A stretch of DNA of 51,778 nt. It comes from Albidovulum sp. Its GTDB lineage: Bacteria > Pseudomonadota > Alphaproteobacteria > Rhodobacterales > Rhodobacteraceae. The notes beneath the pieces were generated by a model, which saw only the letters and a list, made by a program, of their open reading frames with translations, had not been told where the DNA came from and searched no databases. A program made the translations under genes and the position numbers. Location of the stretch: contig NZ_WBUS01000006.1 of the NCBI RefSeq assembly GCF_008933605.1, forward strand, positions 1-51,778. Reading direction: 5' to 3'. Shown in pieces: positions 16,446-27,498 of the stretch. Numbering within the stretch: position 1 is the first letter of the stretch; each line of letters begins with the position of its first letter.

Positions 16446-17062
16446 CCGTCACCAGCCATCAGCTTCTCCTCTATGCGCTCGGCATGGCGGGTCTGTGGGC
16501 GGTGCCCGGCCCGGTCTGGGTGGCGCTGACCGCACGGGCGCTGTCGGGCGGGATGGCCGCAGCCTGGCCGCTGGCCGTGGGCGTGGCGCTCGGCGACCTG
16601 ATCTGGCCCTTCTGCGCGATCCTGGGCCTCGCCTGGGTCCTGTCGCTCTATGGCGACGCACTCAGCGTCCTGCGCTGGCTGGCGGCAGCAGTCTTCATCG
16701 TCATGGGTATCCTCCTGATCCGGCGCCCGCCGTCGCCGCCCGGCGCAAACGGCCGGCTTGTGAAACCCGGGCTCTGGGCCGGCTTCTCCGTCGGGGTGGC
16801 GGCGGTGATCGGCAATCCCAAGGCGATCCTCTTCTACATGGGTTTCCTGCCGGGGTTCTTCGATCTCTCGCGCGTTACCGCCCCCGATATCGCGGCGATT
16901 CTCACGATTTCGGCGCTGGTGCCGATGGCAGGGAACCTCGCGCTGGCGGTATTCTTCGACCGCGCGCGCAGGGTGCTCAGCAGCCCCGGCGCGCTCCATC
17001 GGCTGAACCTCGGCTCGGGTCTCCTGCTGGTTCTGGTGGGCCTGGTGATCCCCTTCACATGA
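16442..17062 (+). CDS. LysE/RhtB family exporter
   Basis: A 206-residue inner-membrane protein with five or six hydrophobic helices, with the family-type N-terminus (LGMAGLWAVPGPVWVALTAR) and the internal GNPKAILFYMGFLPGF motif. Members export amino acids and related small metabolites such as lysine, threonine or homoserine lactone; the substrate here is unknown. It overlaps the VOC gene by four bases (ATGA) and probably shares its transcript. gyrB follows, but with its own promoter. Confidence 0.88.
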   Translation: MTVTSHQLLLYALGMAGLWAVPGPVWVALTARALSGGMAAAWPLAVGVALGDLIWPFCAILGLAWVLSLYGDALSVLRWLAAAVFIVMGILLIRRPPSPPGANGRLVKPGLWAGFSVGVAAVIGNPKAILFYMGFLPGFFDLSRVTAPDIAAILTISALVPMAGNLALAVFFDRARRVLSSPGALHRLNLGSGLLLVLVGLVIPFT

Positions 17063-17096
17063 TCCGCCTCGCGCCACCAAATCTTGTGGCATCCTC

Positions 17097-19592
<2,496 letters not shown>

Positions 19593-19597
19593 GCCCT

Positions 19598-20230
19598 TCA
19601 GGGGAAGTTGCGGGCGTAGGCGGCTGCAACACCGGGAAAGCCCCGTGCCGCCCTGGCGATGGACAGAAGCCCCGGAGCCTCGGCCGCGAACCACTCCTCG
19701 CGCGGGCGCCAGCGGGTCATGACGGCAAGATAGAGGTCGAGCGCCGAGAAGCGTGGTCCGAGGAACCAGGGGCCTCTGGTCTCCTCCACCGCCGCGGCGA
19801 CCTGCCGCCACAGGTCCTTGGCGTAGCTGTCCACCCGCTCGCGGAATGCCGCGGCGGCGCCCCCGTCGGCCACGAAGCGCGTCGGCACGTCCGCGTAAGT
19901 GAAGGTCGGGTAAATGTTCGCCACGATGAAGACGAGCCAGCGCAGGAAGGCCGGGCGCTCGGGTGTGGAAGGGCCCGGCACCAGATCGTCCCGCCCGGTG
20001 ATGTCGGCGAGATATAGCGTGATCGCCGCGCTTTCCGTCATCACTTCGCCCGAGGGCAGGATCAGGGTCGGGATCTGGGCCAGCGGGTTGATCGCGGCAA
20101 GTCGATCGCGGGCTTCCGCGTCCTCGAACAGTTCGCCGGCCTCGACAAGATCGCAGGGCAGGTTGTAGTGAGCGAGCTGCAGTTCGACAATGGCCGAACC
20201 CCAGCCGGGCATCTGGTAGAGCGTGAACAT
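19598..20230 (-). CDS. Glutathione S-transferase family protein
   Basis: A 210-residue cytosolic GST-like protein. The N-terminal thioredoxin-like domain has a cis-Pro segment (NPLAQIPTLILPSGEVM) and the glutathione-contacting TESAAITLYLAD. The C-terminal helical domain includes FSALDLYLAVMTRWRP. The catalytic residue is not obvious: the first strand runs TLYQMPGWGSAI, with no clear Ser or Cys at the usual place, so it may bind rather than conjugate. Five base pairs separate it from the convergent gyrB stop. Substrate unknown. Confidence 0.85.
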   Translation of the reverse strand: MFTLYQMPGWGSAIVELQLAHYNLPCDLVEAGELFEDAEARDRLAAINPLAQIPTLILPSGEVMTESAAITLYLADITGRDDLVPGPSTPERPAFLRWLVFIVANIYPTFTYADVPTRFVADGGAAAAFRERVDSYAKDLWRQVAAAVEETRGPWFLGPRFSALDLYLAVMTRWRPREEWFAAEAPGLLSIARAARGFPGVAAAYARNFP

Positions 20231-20298
20231 GCGGAGCCTCCGGGGATCGCGCAGGATGCCTCCAGCCTAGGCACAATCGCGGGGATTCGCCCGCGATT

Positions 20299-20724
20299 TC
20301 AGACGACGCCGGAGGCGAGGAAATCGCCAAGCCGGTCGCGCAGGTAGGGCACGGCCCGGTCGTGGGAAAGGAAGTCGTCGACCGCCATCATCTCCCACCA
20401 CTGGCCTTCGTCGCCGAAGACGATGGCGGCGATCTCGGCCTCTGTGATCCGTCCGCCGAAGAAGGCCGCGATGCCGCCGGGGACATGCTGCGACGGGTAG
20501 TCCCGCCGCCAAAGGAGCCGTGTCGCCGGAAGGACCAGCCCGTATTCCTCGTGAAGTTCGCGAAGCGCGCAGACCTCGGGCGTCTCGCCACCCTCGCGCC
20601 CACCGCCGGGGAAGTCCCAGTGCCCCGGAAAGGCGATCACGGGGATGTCGTCGCGCAAGTGGGTGAGGACTCGTCCCGCCGCCACCAGCGCGATCTTCGC
20701 GCCGACGACCGCGTCAGCCTTCAT
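20299..20724 (-). CDS. NUDIX hydrolase
   Basis: A 141-residue protein with a complete Nudix box, GGGREGGETPEVCALREL followed by HEEYG (about residues 40-62), which binds the metal used to cleave nucleoside diphosphate-linked substrates. There is no further domain. It overlaps the upstream NfeD-like gene by 11 bases. The substrate cannot be predicted; many such proteins clean oxidised nucleotides. It differs from the RppH paralogue encoded at 21952-22437. Confidence 0.87.
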   Translation of the reverse strand: MKADAVVGAKIALVAAGRVLTHLRDDIPVIAFPGHWDFPGGGREGGETPEVCALRELHEEYGLVLPATRLLWRRDYPSQHVPGGIAAFFGGRITEAEIAAIVFGDEGQWWEMMAVDDFLSHDRAVPYLRDRLGDFLASGVV

Positions 20725-20989
20725 TGATGTCGCGGTCCCAGACCTTCACCTGCCCGTGGCGAACACCCACAACGCGGCGCAGCGCAAGCCAGGCGAGGAG
20801 CGAGCCAACCGCGAAGACAAGGATCAGGGTGGCCAGCGAGCCACCAAGCACACCCAGCCAGAGCAGGAGCCCGGTCAGCGCAGCGCCGATGGCGAAGCCG
20901 AGGAGGATGAAGCCCGAAACGAGGATCTCCAGAATTGCGAGCACGGCACCCGCGATCATCCAGACCCACCAGAGCTGCCAAAGCATCAT
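20714..20989 (-). CDS. NfeD-like membrane protein
   Basis: A 91-residue protein with two or three hydrophobic helices (about residues 5-70) and a short soluble tail, lacking the protease domain of long NfeD proteins and having at most a vestige of the OB-fold. Short NfeD proteins are the usual partners of SPFH (stomatin/prohibitin) proteins in membrane microdomains. It overlaps the SPFH gene upstream by four bases (ATGA), so the pair is coupled, and overlaps the NUDIX gene downstream. Confidence 0.8.
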   Translation of the reverse strand: MMLWQLWWVWMIAGAVLAILEILVSGFILLGFAIGAALTGLLLWLGVLGGSLATLILVFAVGSLLAWLALRRVVGVRHGQVKVWDRDINEG

Positions 20990-21879
20990 GACCGCCCCTT
21001 CAGCATGCGGAAGGCATCGCCGAAGGCTTCGAGGGCACTCGCCGGGACGATCACCGTCTGCTTGCCTGCGCCCTGCCCCACGACCGTCAATGCCTCCACC
21101 TGTTTCAGCGCCACCTGATACTGTGCCGCCTCCAGCCCGTTCTCCTTGATTGCCTCGGCAATGACCGCCGTGGCAAAGGCCTCTGCCTCGGCCGTGATCC
21201 GCTTGGCCTTGGCCTGCTGTTCGGCCGCGTAGAGCTCCGCATCGGCGGAGAGTTCGACGGCGCGCTTCTTGCCCTCGGCCTCGGTCACCTGCGCGCGGCG
21301 GGCCCGCTCGGCGTTGAGCTGCTGAAGCATCGCCGCCCGCGTCGCCTCGTCGAGGTTCACGTCGAGGATTTCGGCCCGCGTCACCTCGATCCCCCAGTCG
21401 TCGACCATGGCCGCGACCTGCTCGCGCACCTTGGCGATGAGGTCGGAGCGGTTCGACTGCACCTGGTCGAGTTCCATCTTGCCGATCTCGCTGCGCACGA
21501 TGCCGGCGACCGTCGTCGCGATCGCCGCGTCCACGTCACGGATTCGGTAGACGGTCTTTTCCGGCTCGGTGATCCGGTAGAAGACGCTTGTCTCCACCTT
21601 CACCAGCACGTTGTCGGCGGTGATCGCATCCTGCAGCGCGTTTGGCAGCTGACGTTCCAGCACCGAAATCTTGTGCGCCACGCGATCGAGGAAGGGCACG
21701 ATGAAATTGATCCCAGGCCCGAGGACGGCGCGGAGCCTTCCAAAGCGCTCCACCACATGCTTTTCCGATTGCGGCACGATTCTGACGCCCAGCCAGACGC
21801 AGAGCAGAATGAAGAGCGCAAGCGCGAGCACCGCACCATTGCCGCCGATCAACTCTCCGATGAGCCCGCTGCCGTCCAT
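20986..21879 (-). CDS. SPFH/Band 7 (stomatin-like, QmcA type) membrane protein
   Basis: One N-terminal membrane helix (about residues 13-30) is followed by an SPFH domain (VVERFGRLRAVLGPGINFIV onward) and an Ala/Glu-rich coiled coil. Such proteins oligomerise in the inner membrane and organise microdomains, often controlling FtsH or other proteases. The ATG at 21879 (MDGSGLIGEL) is chosen over the GTG at 21897 because GGAGG lies five bases before it. The product is 297 residues. It is coupled to the NfeD-like gene, the classical stomatin operon partner. Confidence 0.87.
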   Translation of the reverse strand: MDGSGLIGELIGGNGAVLALALFILLCVWLGVRIVPQSEKHVVERFGRLRAVLGPGINFIVPFLDRVAHKISVLERQLPNALQDAITADNVLVKVETSVFYRITEPEKTVYRIRDVDAAIATTVAGIVRSEIGKMELDQVQSNRSDLIAKVREQVAAMVDDWGIEVTRAEILDVNLDEATRAAMLQQLNAERARRAQVTEAEGKKRAVELSADAELYAAEQQAKAKRITAEAEAFATAVIAEAIKENGLEAAQYQVALKQVEALTVVGQGAGKQTVIVPASALEAFGDAFRMLKGRS

Positions 21880-21951
21880 GCCGTCCTCCACTGTCACTGA
21901 CGTGGACTATGCCCGCGCCCGCGGCCAGTGGAAAGACCCGGCGCGACAAGC

Positions 21952-22437
21952 TCAGGCGAGATGCGGCCGGAACGCCTCGATCACCGCCCGGTAGACCTCA
22001 CGCTTGAAAGGCACGATGGCGGCCAGCATCTCGTCGGCCTTAACCCAGCGCCATTCCGAGAACTCGGGATGATCACTCTCGATATCGATGTCGGTGTCGC
22101 TGCCTAGAAAGCGGAAGAGGAACCAGCGCTGACGCTGGCCACGGTACCTGCCGCCCCAGATTTTGCCGACAAGCTCCTCCGGTAGATCGTAGGTGACCCA
22201 CTCGGGCGATTTCGCCACGAACTCCACGAGACCGGCCTTGACGCCGGTTTCCTCGCGCAACTCGCGCAGCGCGGCCTTGCGTGGCTTTTCGCCCTCATCG
22301 ATCCCGCCCTGCGGCATCTGCCAGGCGGACGCCGGGCCGTCCGTGCGCCGGCCGGCGAAGACAAGGCCGGCGCGGTTGATCAGGACGACGCCGACGCAAG
22401 GCCGGTACGGCAGGCGGGCGGCCTCCTCCGGCGTCAT
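21952..22437 (-). CDS. rppH: RppH, RNA pyrophosphohydrolase
   Basis: A 161-residue NUDIX enzyme that removes pyrophosphate from the 5' end of mRNAs, opening them to RNase E. The N-terminal [20 protein letters not shown] and [12 protein letters not shown] with the Nudix box REETG are characteristic of RppH, and the C-terminal [12 protein letters not shown] is also typical. The start at 22437 overlaps the ctpA stop by four bases (ATGA). It ends the gpmI-envC-ctpA-rppH unit, a conserved order in Rhodobacterales. Confidence 0.93.
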   Translation of the reverse strand: MTPEEAARLPYRPCVGVVLINRAGLVFAGRRTDGPASAWQMPQGGIDEGEKPRKAALRELREETGVKAGLVEFVAKSPEWVTYDLPEELVGKIWGGRYRGQRQRWFLFRFLGSDTDIDIESDHPEFSEWRWVKADEMLAAIVPFKREVYRAVIEAFRPHLA

Positions 22438-23777
22438 TCCGCGGCAGCTATGGCCGAAAGGCCCTTGAGGATATCGATCGCATAGGCGAGCTGATAGTCG
22501 TCCTCGCGCAGCTTGGCGGCAGCCTCGGCCCGGCTCTGCTCTTCCTCCCATACGCGTTTTTCGTCGTCGCTCATCGTGTCGTTGGTGATGGCCCCACGCA
22601 GGTCCGCCTCCGAGCGGGAGCGGGTCGCGGCCGAAGCTTCGTCTTCCGTTCCCGCCTCGGCGGCCGGCTTCGGCTCCGGCTGTTCCACCACGATGTCCGG
22701 CGCGATGCCTAGCGCCTGGATCGAGCGGCCCGAGGGCGTGTAGTAGCGCGCCGTCGTCAGCCGCATCGCGCCTTCGCCTCTGAGCGGGATAACGGTCTGG
22801 ACCGAGCCCTTTCCGAAGGACTTGGTGCCGACGACGATGGCACGGCGATGGTCCTGGAGCGCGCCGGTGACGATCTCGGACGCCGAGGCGGAGCCGCCGT
22901 TGATCAGCACGACAATGGGCTTGCCCTCGGTCAGGTCTCCCGGCTCGGCGTTGAAGCGTTCGCTGTCCTGGGGATTGCGGCCACGGGTCGAGACGATCTC
23001 CCCCTTGTCGAGGAAGGCGTCCGAGACCTGGATGGCCTGCGTCAGTAGCCCGCCGGGATTGTTCCTGAGATCGAGCACGAAGCCGTTGACCTTGTCCATG
23101 CCCCCAGCTTCCTCGACCGATTTCTTCAGCGCATCCGACATATTGTCGTAGGTCTGGTCGTTGAAGGTGGTGACGCGGAGGACCACCGTGTGCCCTTCGA
23201 CCCGGCCACGTGCAGCGGTGAGCTTGATCGTGTCGCGGACGATGGAGACGTCGAATGGCTCCTCCGTCCCGTCGCGTACCACGGTCACGACGATCTCGGA
23301 TCCGACCGGCCCGCGCATCTTGTCCACCGCCTCGTCGAGCGTGAGTCCGAGGACGCTTTCGCCATCGACATGGGTGATAAAGTCGCCCGCCTTGATCCCG
23401 GCCTCGGCGGCCGGCGTCCCGTCCATCGGCGAGACGACCTTGATGAAGCCCTCCTCCTGCGTCACCTCGATCCCGAGGCCGCCGAACTCGCCCCGGGTCT
23501 GCACGCGCATGTCGTCGAAGGCGTCCGGGGGCAGGTAGCTGGAATGCGGATCAAGCGATGTCAACATGCCGTTGATCGCGGCCTCGATCAGCTTGCCCTC
23601 GTCCACCTCCTCGACGTACTGCGAGCGGATGCGTTCGAAGATGTCGCCGAAGAGGTCGAGCTGTTCGTAGACATTCGGCTTCTGCGTCTCCTGCGCGACT
23701 AGAGGCCCGGCCACCTGCGTCGTCAGCACCACGCCCGCGATCGTGCCGCCCAGGGCAGCCATCAGAAATTTGCGCAT
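22434..23777 (-). CDS. ctpA: CtpA, C-terminal processing protease (S41)
   Basis: A 447-residue periplasmic serine protease. A signal peptide covers about residues 1-28 ([16 protein letters not shown], then GPLVAQE). A PDZ domain follows ([20 protein letters not shown], about 95-175). The catalytic dyad is the Ser of GSASASEIV (about 298) and the Lys of [12 protein letters not shown] (about 322). The last 100 residues are charged and less conserved. Ctp proteases trim peptidoglycan enzymes and other envelope proteins; the neighbouring EnvC-like gene, 3 bp upstream, suggests such a client. Confidence 0.94.
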   Translation of the reverse strand: MRKFLMAALGGTIAGVVLTTQVAGPLVAQETQKPNVYEQLDLFGDIFERIRSQYVEEVDEGKLIEAAINGMLTSLDPHSSYLPPDAFDDMRVQTRGEFGGLGIEVTQEEGFIKVVSPMDGTPAAEAGIKAGDFITHVDGESVLGLTLDEAVDKMRGPVGSEIVVTVVRDGTEEPFDVSIVRDTIKLTAARGRVEGHTVVLRVTTFNDQTYDNMSDALKKSVEEAGGMDKVNGFVLDLRNNPGGLLTQAIQVSDAFLDKGEIVSTRGRNPQDSERFNAEPGDLTEGKPIVVLINGGSASASEIVTGALQDHRRAIVVGTKSFGKGSVQTVIPLRGEGAMRLTTARYYTPSGRSIQALGIAPDIVVEQPEPKPAAEAGTEDEASAATRSRSEADLRGAITNDTMSDDEKRVWEEEQSRAEAAAKLREDDYQLAYAIDILKGLSAIAAAE

Positions 23778-23780
23778 CGC

Positions 23781-24914
23781 TCAGTCTTCCCTTGTCTCGG
23801 TGAACCACGGGGCGGGGTCCACGGGCTCCTTGCCCTGTCTCAGCTCTATATAAAGCGTTTCCGTCCGCTCCGCGCCACCGCCATCTTTGTCGCCCCCGGC
23901 AAGGGTGGCACCCTCGGACGCGATGCCGCCCATGAGCCCGACCGGCGCGCCGGCGTCGAGCACGTCGCCGGTATCGCCGAAAATGGACCCGAGCCCGGCA
24001 AGCACCAGAAGATAGCCCGATGCCGGCTCTGCGATCATCACATTTCCGTAGTCGAGCAGCGGCCCCCGGTAACGCACGGTCGCGGGCCAGGGCAGGGTAA
24101 CGAGAGCGCCGGGCCGGGTCGCAATCAGCAGGCCCGGGCGCCGGATGCCGGCCGCGTCCGCCTCGCCTGCGCGGCGCAGGAGGGTTCCCTCCACCGGCAG
24201 CGGCAGGGTTCCCTTCGCTCCGGCGAAATCGCCCATCGGCGCGCCGATATCGGTTTCCATCCGGGAGAGGCCGGCCGCGAAGGCGTCGAGGCTCTCGGCG
24301 CTGGCCACCAGCGCCTTCAGTTCCTCGGGATCGTCGAGAAACCGGCGCGGCAGGTCGGTCCGATCCTGGATCGCCTGCGCAAGCGCCGTCCGCGCGGCCT
24401 GCGCGGCATCGAGACCTCGCTGGAGTGTCTCGGCGACCTCGGTCTGAAGCGCGCGAACGCGGCGAAGCTCGTCAAGCTCGGCGCGCAGGGTCTCGGCCTC
24501 CGCCTGTAGCGCCGGCGTGACGGAGGCGAGGATCATCCCGGATCGCGCCATCCCGATCGGCCCGTCGGGATGAAGGAGAAGAAGCGGCTCGGACTCGCGC
24601 TCCATCATCGCCATGGCGCCAAGAAGCGCTCCGATCCTCTCGCGCCGGGCGGCGAAGGAATCCTCGATCTCCGCCTCGCGCGCCTTGGCGCGCCGGAGCG
24701 TGTCGCGCAAGGCACCGAAGCCGCGTTCGTAGGCACGGATCGTGCGGGTCAGTGCCGCCACGCGTTCGCGCGATCCCTCGGCGGCGTTCAGCGCCTCCAC
24801 CGCCGCGCGCAGTTCCGCCGCAGCCGCCTGCGCCTCGGGCGCCGCTGGGTCCGCGGCGTGTGCCGGCTGGCCGAGCGCCAGCGCCAGTGCGAGAAGGAAG
24901 GCCGCGGCGCGCAT
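23781..24914 (-). CDS. EnvC-like murein hydrolase activator (degenerate LytM/M23)
   Basis: A 377-residue periplasmic protein: signal peptide (cleavage near AHAAD, about residue 20), a long Ala/Glu/Arg-rich coiled coil (about 25-185) and a C-terminal M23-like domain ending LYIELRQGKEPVDPAPWF. The LytM metal ligands are missing: where active enzymes have the HxxxD and HxH motifs this protein shows only Ala, Gly and Leu-rich sequence (SGYLLVLAGLGSIFG). That fits EnvC, which activates amidases during septum splitting rather than cutting peptidoglycan. The start overlaps the gpmI stop by one base; a GTG at 24917 is possible. Confidence 0.85.
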   Translation of the reverse strand: MRAAAFLLALALALGQPAHAADPAAPEAQAAAAELRAAVEALNAAEGSRERVAALTRTIRAYERGFGALRDTLRRAKAREAEIEDSFAARRERIGALLGAMAMMERESEPLLLLHPDGPIGMARSGMILASVTPALQAEAETLRAELDELRRVRALQTEVAETLQRGLDAAQAARTALAQAIQDRTDLPRRFLDDPEELKALVASAESLDAFAAGLSRMETDIGAPMGDFAGAKGTLPLPVEGTLLRRAGEADAAGIRRPGLLIATRPGALVTLPWPATVRYRGPLLDYGNVMIAEPASGYLLVLAGLGSIFGDTGDVLDAGAPVGLMGGIASEGATLAGGDKDGGGAERTETLYIELRQGKEPVDPAPWFTETRED

Positions 24915-26434
24915 CACCGTTCGATGAGGCTCCGGCCCGTCATCTCGGGCGGAAGCGGCAGCCCCATGAGGTCGAGGAGCGTGGGCGCGAGGTCCGCGAG
25001 CCGGCCATCCCTCAGCCGCGCCCCCGCCGGCCCGCCGACCAGGATCACCGGGACCGGGTTCGTGGTGTGCGCGGTGTGGGGCCCACCCGTCGCCGGGTCG
25101 ATCATCACCTCGCAGTTGCCGTGGTCGGCAGTGACGATCATCGCGCCACGGGCCTTTTCCAGCGCAGCGACGGCGCGGCCGAGACCCCTGTCCACCTCCT
25201 CCACCGCGGCGATGGCGGCGGAAAGCACGCCGGTATGACCCACCATGTCGGGGTTGGCATAGTTCACGACGATGAGGTCGTAGCCCCCACCGATCGCCGC
25301 GACGAGATGGTCCGTGACCTCCGGCGCCGACATCTCAGGCTTCAGGTCATAGGTGGCGACCTTGGGCGAGGGCGCCATGTACCGGTCCTCGCCTGCCTCG
25401 GGCGCTTCCTTGCCGCCGTTCAGGAAGAAGGTGACATGCGGATACTTCTCGGTCTCGGCCAGGCGGAACTGCCGCAAACCGTGCGCCGCGACCCAGGCGC
25501 CGAGTGTATTGACGACCGGGCGCTTTGGGTAGGCGGCGGCCATGAAGGCGTCGTGGGTCCTGGAATAGTCCACCATTCCCAGAAGCGCCGCCCAGTGCGG
25601 CCGCGTGCCACGGTCAAACCCTGCGAAGTCGTCCTCGCCGACGGCCAGCAGGATCTCGCGCGCGCGGTCGGCGCGGAAGTTGAGGCAGAAGAAGCCGTCG
25701 CCGTCCTTCGCGCCGCCGTAGCCGCCGATCACCGTCGGCGGGATGAACTCGTCCGTCTCGCCACGGGCATAGGCTTCGGCCACCGCGGTCGCGGGGGAGG
25801 CGGAGGAGAGCCCCTTGCCCTTCACCATCGCCTCATAGGCGCGCGAGACCCGCTCCCAGCGGTTGTCGCGGTCCATGGCGAAGTAGCGCCCCGTCACGGT
25901 GGCCAGGAAAGCGCCTGCGGGCAGGCGCCGCGTCAGGTCGGCGACAAAGCCATCGGCCGATTTCGGCGCTACGTCGCGGCCATCCGTCACGGCATGCAGC
26001 GCCACGGGCACTCCTGCCGCCGTCACCATCTCGCAGGCGGCGACGACATGGTCGATATGCCCGTGCACCCCGCCGTCGGAGATCACGCCCATCAGATGCG
26101 CCGTGCCGCCGCTGGCCTTCAGCGACTGGACGAAGGCGGTGATCGCCGCGTTGGAAAAGAAGCTCCGGTCCTCGATCGCGAGGTCGATCTGGCCGAGGTC
26201 CATCGCCACCACGCGGCCGGCGCCGATGTTGGTGTGGCCAACCTCGGAATTGCCCATCTGGCCGGTGGGCAGGCCGACATCGGGCCCGTGGGTGACCAGT
26301 TGCGCATGCGGGCAGGCGGCAATGATCCGGTCGAAGACCGGCGTGTCGGCCAGCGCCACGGCATTGCCCCGCGTCGCGGGGTTCAGCCCCCAGCCGTCGA
26401 GGATGCACAGGACAACGGGTTTGGGGGTTGGCAT
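24914..26434 (-). CDS. gpmI: 2,3-bisphosphoglycerate-independent phosphoglycerate mutase
   Basis: A 506-residue alkaline-phosphatase-fold enzyme that interconverts 3- and 2-phosphoglycerate in glycolysis and gluconeogenesis. ILDGWGLN at the N-terminus supplies metal-binding Asp13. Ser63 in NSEVGHTNIGAG is the phosphorylated nucleophile. ADHGNCE near residue 440 carries further metal ligands. The length agrees with the family. It heads the gpmI-envC-ctpA-rppH unit, and the 68 bp upstream contain no obvious strong promoter. Confidence 0.96.
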   Translation of the reverse strand: MPTPKPVVLCILDGWGLNPATRGNAVALADTPVFDRIIAACPHAQLVTHGPDVGLPTGQMGNSEVGHTNIGAGRVVAMDLGQIDLAIEDRSFFSNAAITAFVQSLKASGGTAHLMGVISDGGVHGHIDHVVAACEMVTAAGVPVALHAVTDGRDVAPKSADGFVADLTRRLPAGAFLATVTGRYFAMDRDNRWERVSRAYEAMVKGKGLSSASPATAVAEAYARGETDEFIPPTVIGGYGGAKDGDGFFCLNFRADRAREILLAVGEDDFAGFDRGTRPHWAALLGMVDYSRTHDAFMAAAYPKRPVVNTLGAWVAAHGLRQFRLAETEKYPHVTFFLNGGKEAPEAGEDRYMAPSPKVATYDLKPEMSAPEVTDHLVAAIGGGYDLIVVNYANPDMVGHTGVLSAAIAAVEEVDRGLGRAVAALEKARGAMIVTADHGNCEVMIDPATGGPHTAHTTNPVPVILVGGPAGARLRDGRLADLAPTLLDLMGLPLPPEMTGRSLIER

Positions 26435-26502
26435 GGCGGGCGATCTCCGGTTGCGCCCCCGATCTAAAGCGTCGGGGCGGTCAGGGAAAGGGGCCGCACC
26501 GC

Positions 26503-26973
26503 TCAGGCGCGGTGATAGGGTCCGCCCGACAGGATCGTCGCCGCGCGGTAGAGCTGTTCGGCCAGCATCACCCGGGCAAGCATGTGCGGCCAGACCATCG
26601 GCCCGAACGACAGCGCGAGATCGGTGCGGTCGCGCAAGCCGGGCGCCAGCCCGTCGGCGCCGCCGATCAGGAAGGCCATGTCCTGCCGCCCGCCGTCGCG
26701 CAGCCGCACCATCAGGCGGGCGAAGTCAGGCGAGGCGAGGGTGCGGCCGCGTTCGTCCATCGCCACCACGAAGGCGCCGGAGGGGATCGTCCGGGACAGG
26801 AGCGCCGCCTCCGCATCCGGCCCGCCGCCCTTGCGGTCCTCGACCTCGTGGACGGTTGCGGGACCAAGCCCGAGGGGCCGGCCCGTCCGGTCGAACCGTT
26901 CGAGATAGTCTTCGAGAAGGGCGCGTTCGGGGCCGGCCCGGAGCCTGCCCACCACGCCGAGATGAAGGCGCAT
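26503..26973 (-). CDS. rlmH: RlmH, 23S rRNA pseudouridine-1915 N3-methyltransferase
   Basis: A 156-residue SPOUT methyltransferase that acts on assembled 70S ribosomes. The knot region is visible: FLIGGADGL near residue 100, and the C-terminal LSFGPMVWPHMLARVMLAEQ with the terminal GGPYHR. The ATG at 26973 is the family start (MRLHLGVVGRLRAGPE); the open frame above it is inside rsfS. It overlaps the rsfS stop by one base (TGATG), so both are probably made from one mRNA. The rsfS-rlmH pair is conserved in many bacteria. Confidence 0.94.
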   Translation of the reverse strand: MRLHLGVVGRLRAGPERALLEDYLERFDRTGRPLGLGPATVHEVEDRKGGGPDAEAALLSRTIPSGAFVVAMDERGRTLASPDFARLMVRLRDGGRQDMAFLIGGADGLAPGLRDRTDLALSFGPMVWPHMLARVMLAEQLYRAATILSGGPYHRA

Positions 26974-27347
26974 CAGGCCTTGCGCGCCGCGGCGATCCCC
27001 GCGCCCGGCTGCATCCACATCTTCTCGAGCTGGTAGAACTCGCGCACTTCCGGGCGGAAGACATGGACGATCACGTCGCCCGCGTCGATCAGCACCCAGT
27101 CGCCCTGGTCCTTGCCTTCGATGCGGCTGGTCCGGCCGAATTCGTGCTTCAGGCGCTCCACCAGCTTCTCCGCGATCGCGGCGACCTGGCGCGAGGACCG
27201 GCCCGAGCAGATCACCATGTGATCGGCAACGGAGGAGCGGCCGCGGAGGTCGATCGCCACCACGTCCTCGGCCTTGTCGTCATCGAGGGAAGAAAGCACC
27301 CGCGCGAGCAATGCGTCGCTGGTGACTTCTATGGGCGCGGCCGTCAT
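26973..27347 (-). CDS. rsfS: RsfS, ribosome silencing factor
   Basis: A 124-residue protein of the Iojap/RsfS family that binds ribosomal protein L14 and blocks subunit joining in starvation. Family segments are SLDDDKAEDVVAIDLRGRSS, the VICSGRSSRQVAAIAEKL stretch, GDWVLIDAGDVIVHVF and REFYQLEKMW at the end. Two in-frame ATGs, 27353 and 27347, are possible; the second has GGGG eight bases before it. The ATG at 27347 also overlaps the stop of a small upstream frame with a consensus ribosome site (27344-27403), so initiation may be coupled to that frame. Confidence 0.93.
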   Translation of the reverse strand: MTAAPIEVTSDALLARVLSSLDDDKAEDVVAIDLRGRSSVADHMVICSGRSSRQVAAIAEKLVERLKHEFGRTSRIEGKDQGDWVLIDAGDVIVHVFRPEVREFYQLEKMWMQPGAGIAAARKA

Positions 27348-27403
27348 CGGCATCGCCCCTGCGGCCCGGGAAGTGGCCGCGGTGTGGGTAGGTAACAGGA
27401 CAT
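27344..27403 (-). CDS. Candidate 19-residue leader peptide upstream of rsfS
   Basis: A short frame encoding MSCYLPTPRPLPGPQGRCR. Its ATG is preceded by the near-perfect Shine-Dalgarno CAGGAGG at a three-base gap (ACG), far better than that of rsfS. Its TGA overlaps the rsfS ATG at 27347 as ATGA. The peptide is rich in Pro and Arg, residues that slow ribosomes. It may control rsfS translation by coupling. The alternative is that the ribosome site is accidental or that one indel hides a longer rsfS. Conservation is unknown. Confidence 0.35.
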   Translation of the reverse strand: MSCYLPTPRPLPGPQGRCR

Positions 27404-27498
27404 CGTCCTCCTGGGTTGCGCGCCGTAACGCCCCGGCGCCGGGCATGATGGAAACGTAGCATCGGAGTGCGGCTTTCTCAAGGAATGGAGACAAATTC

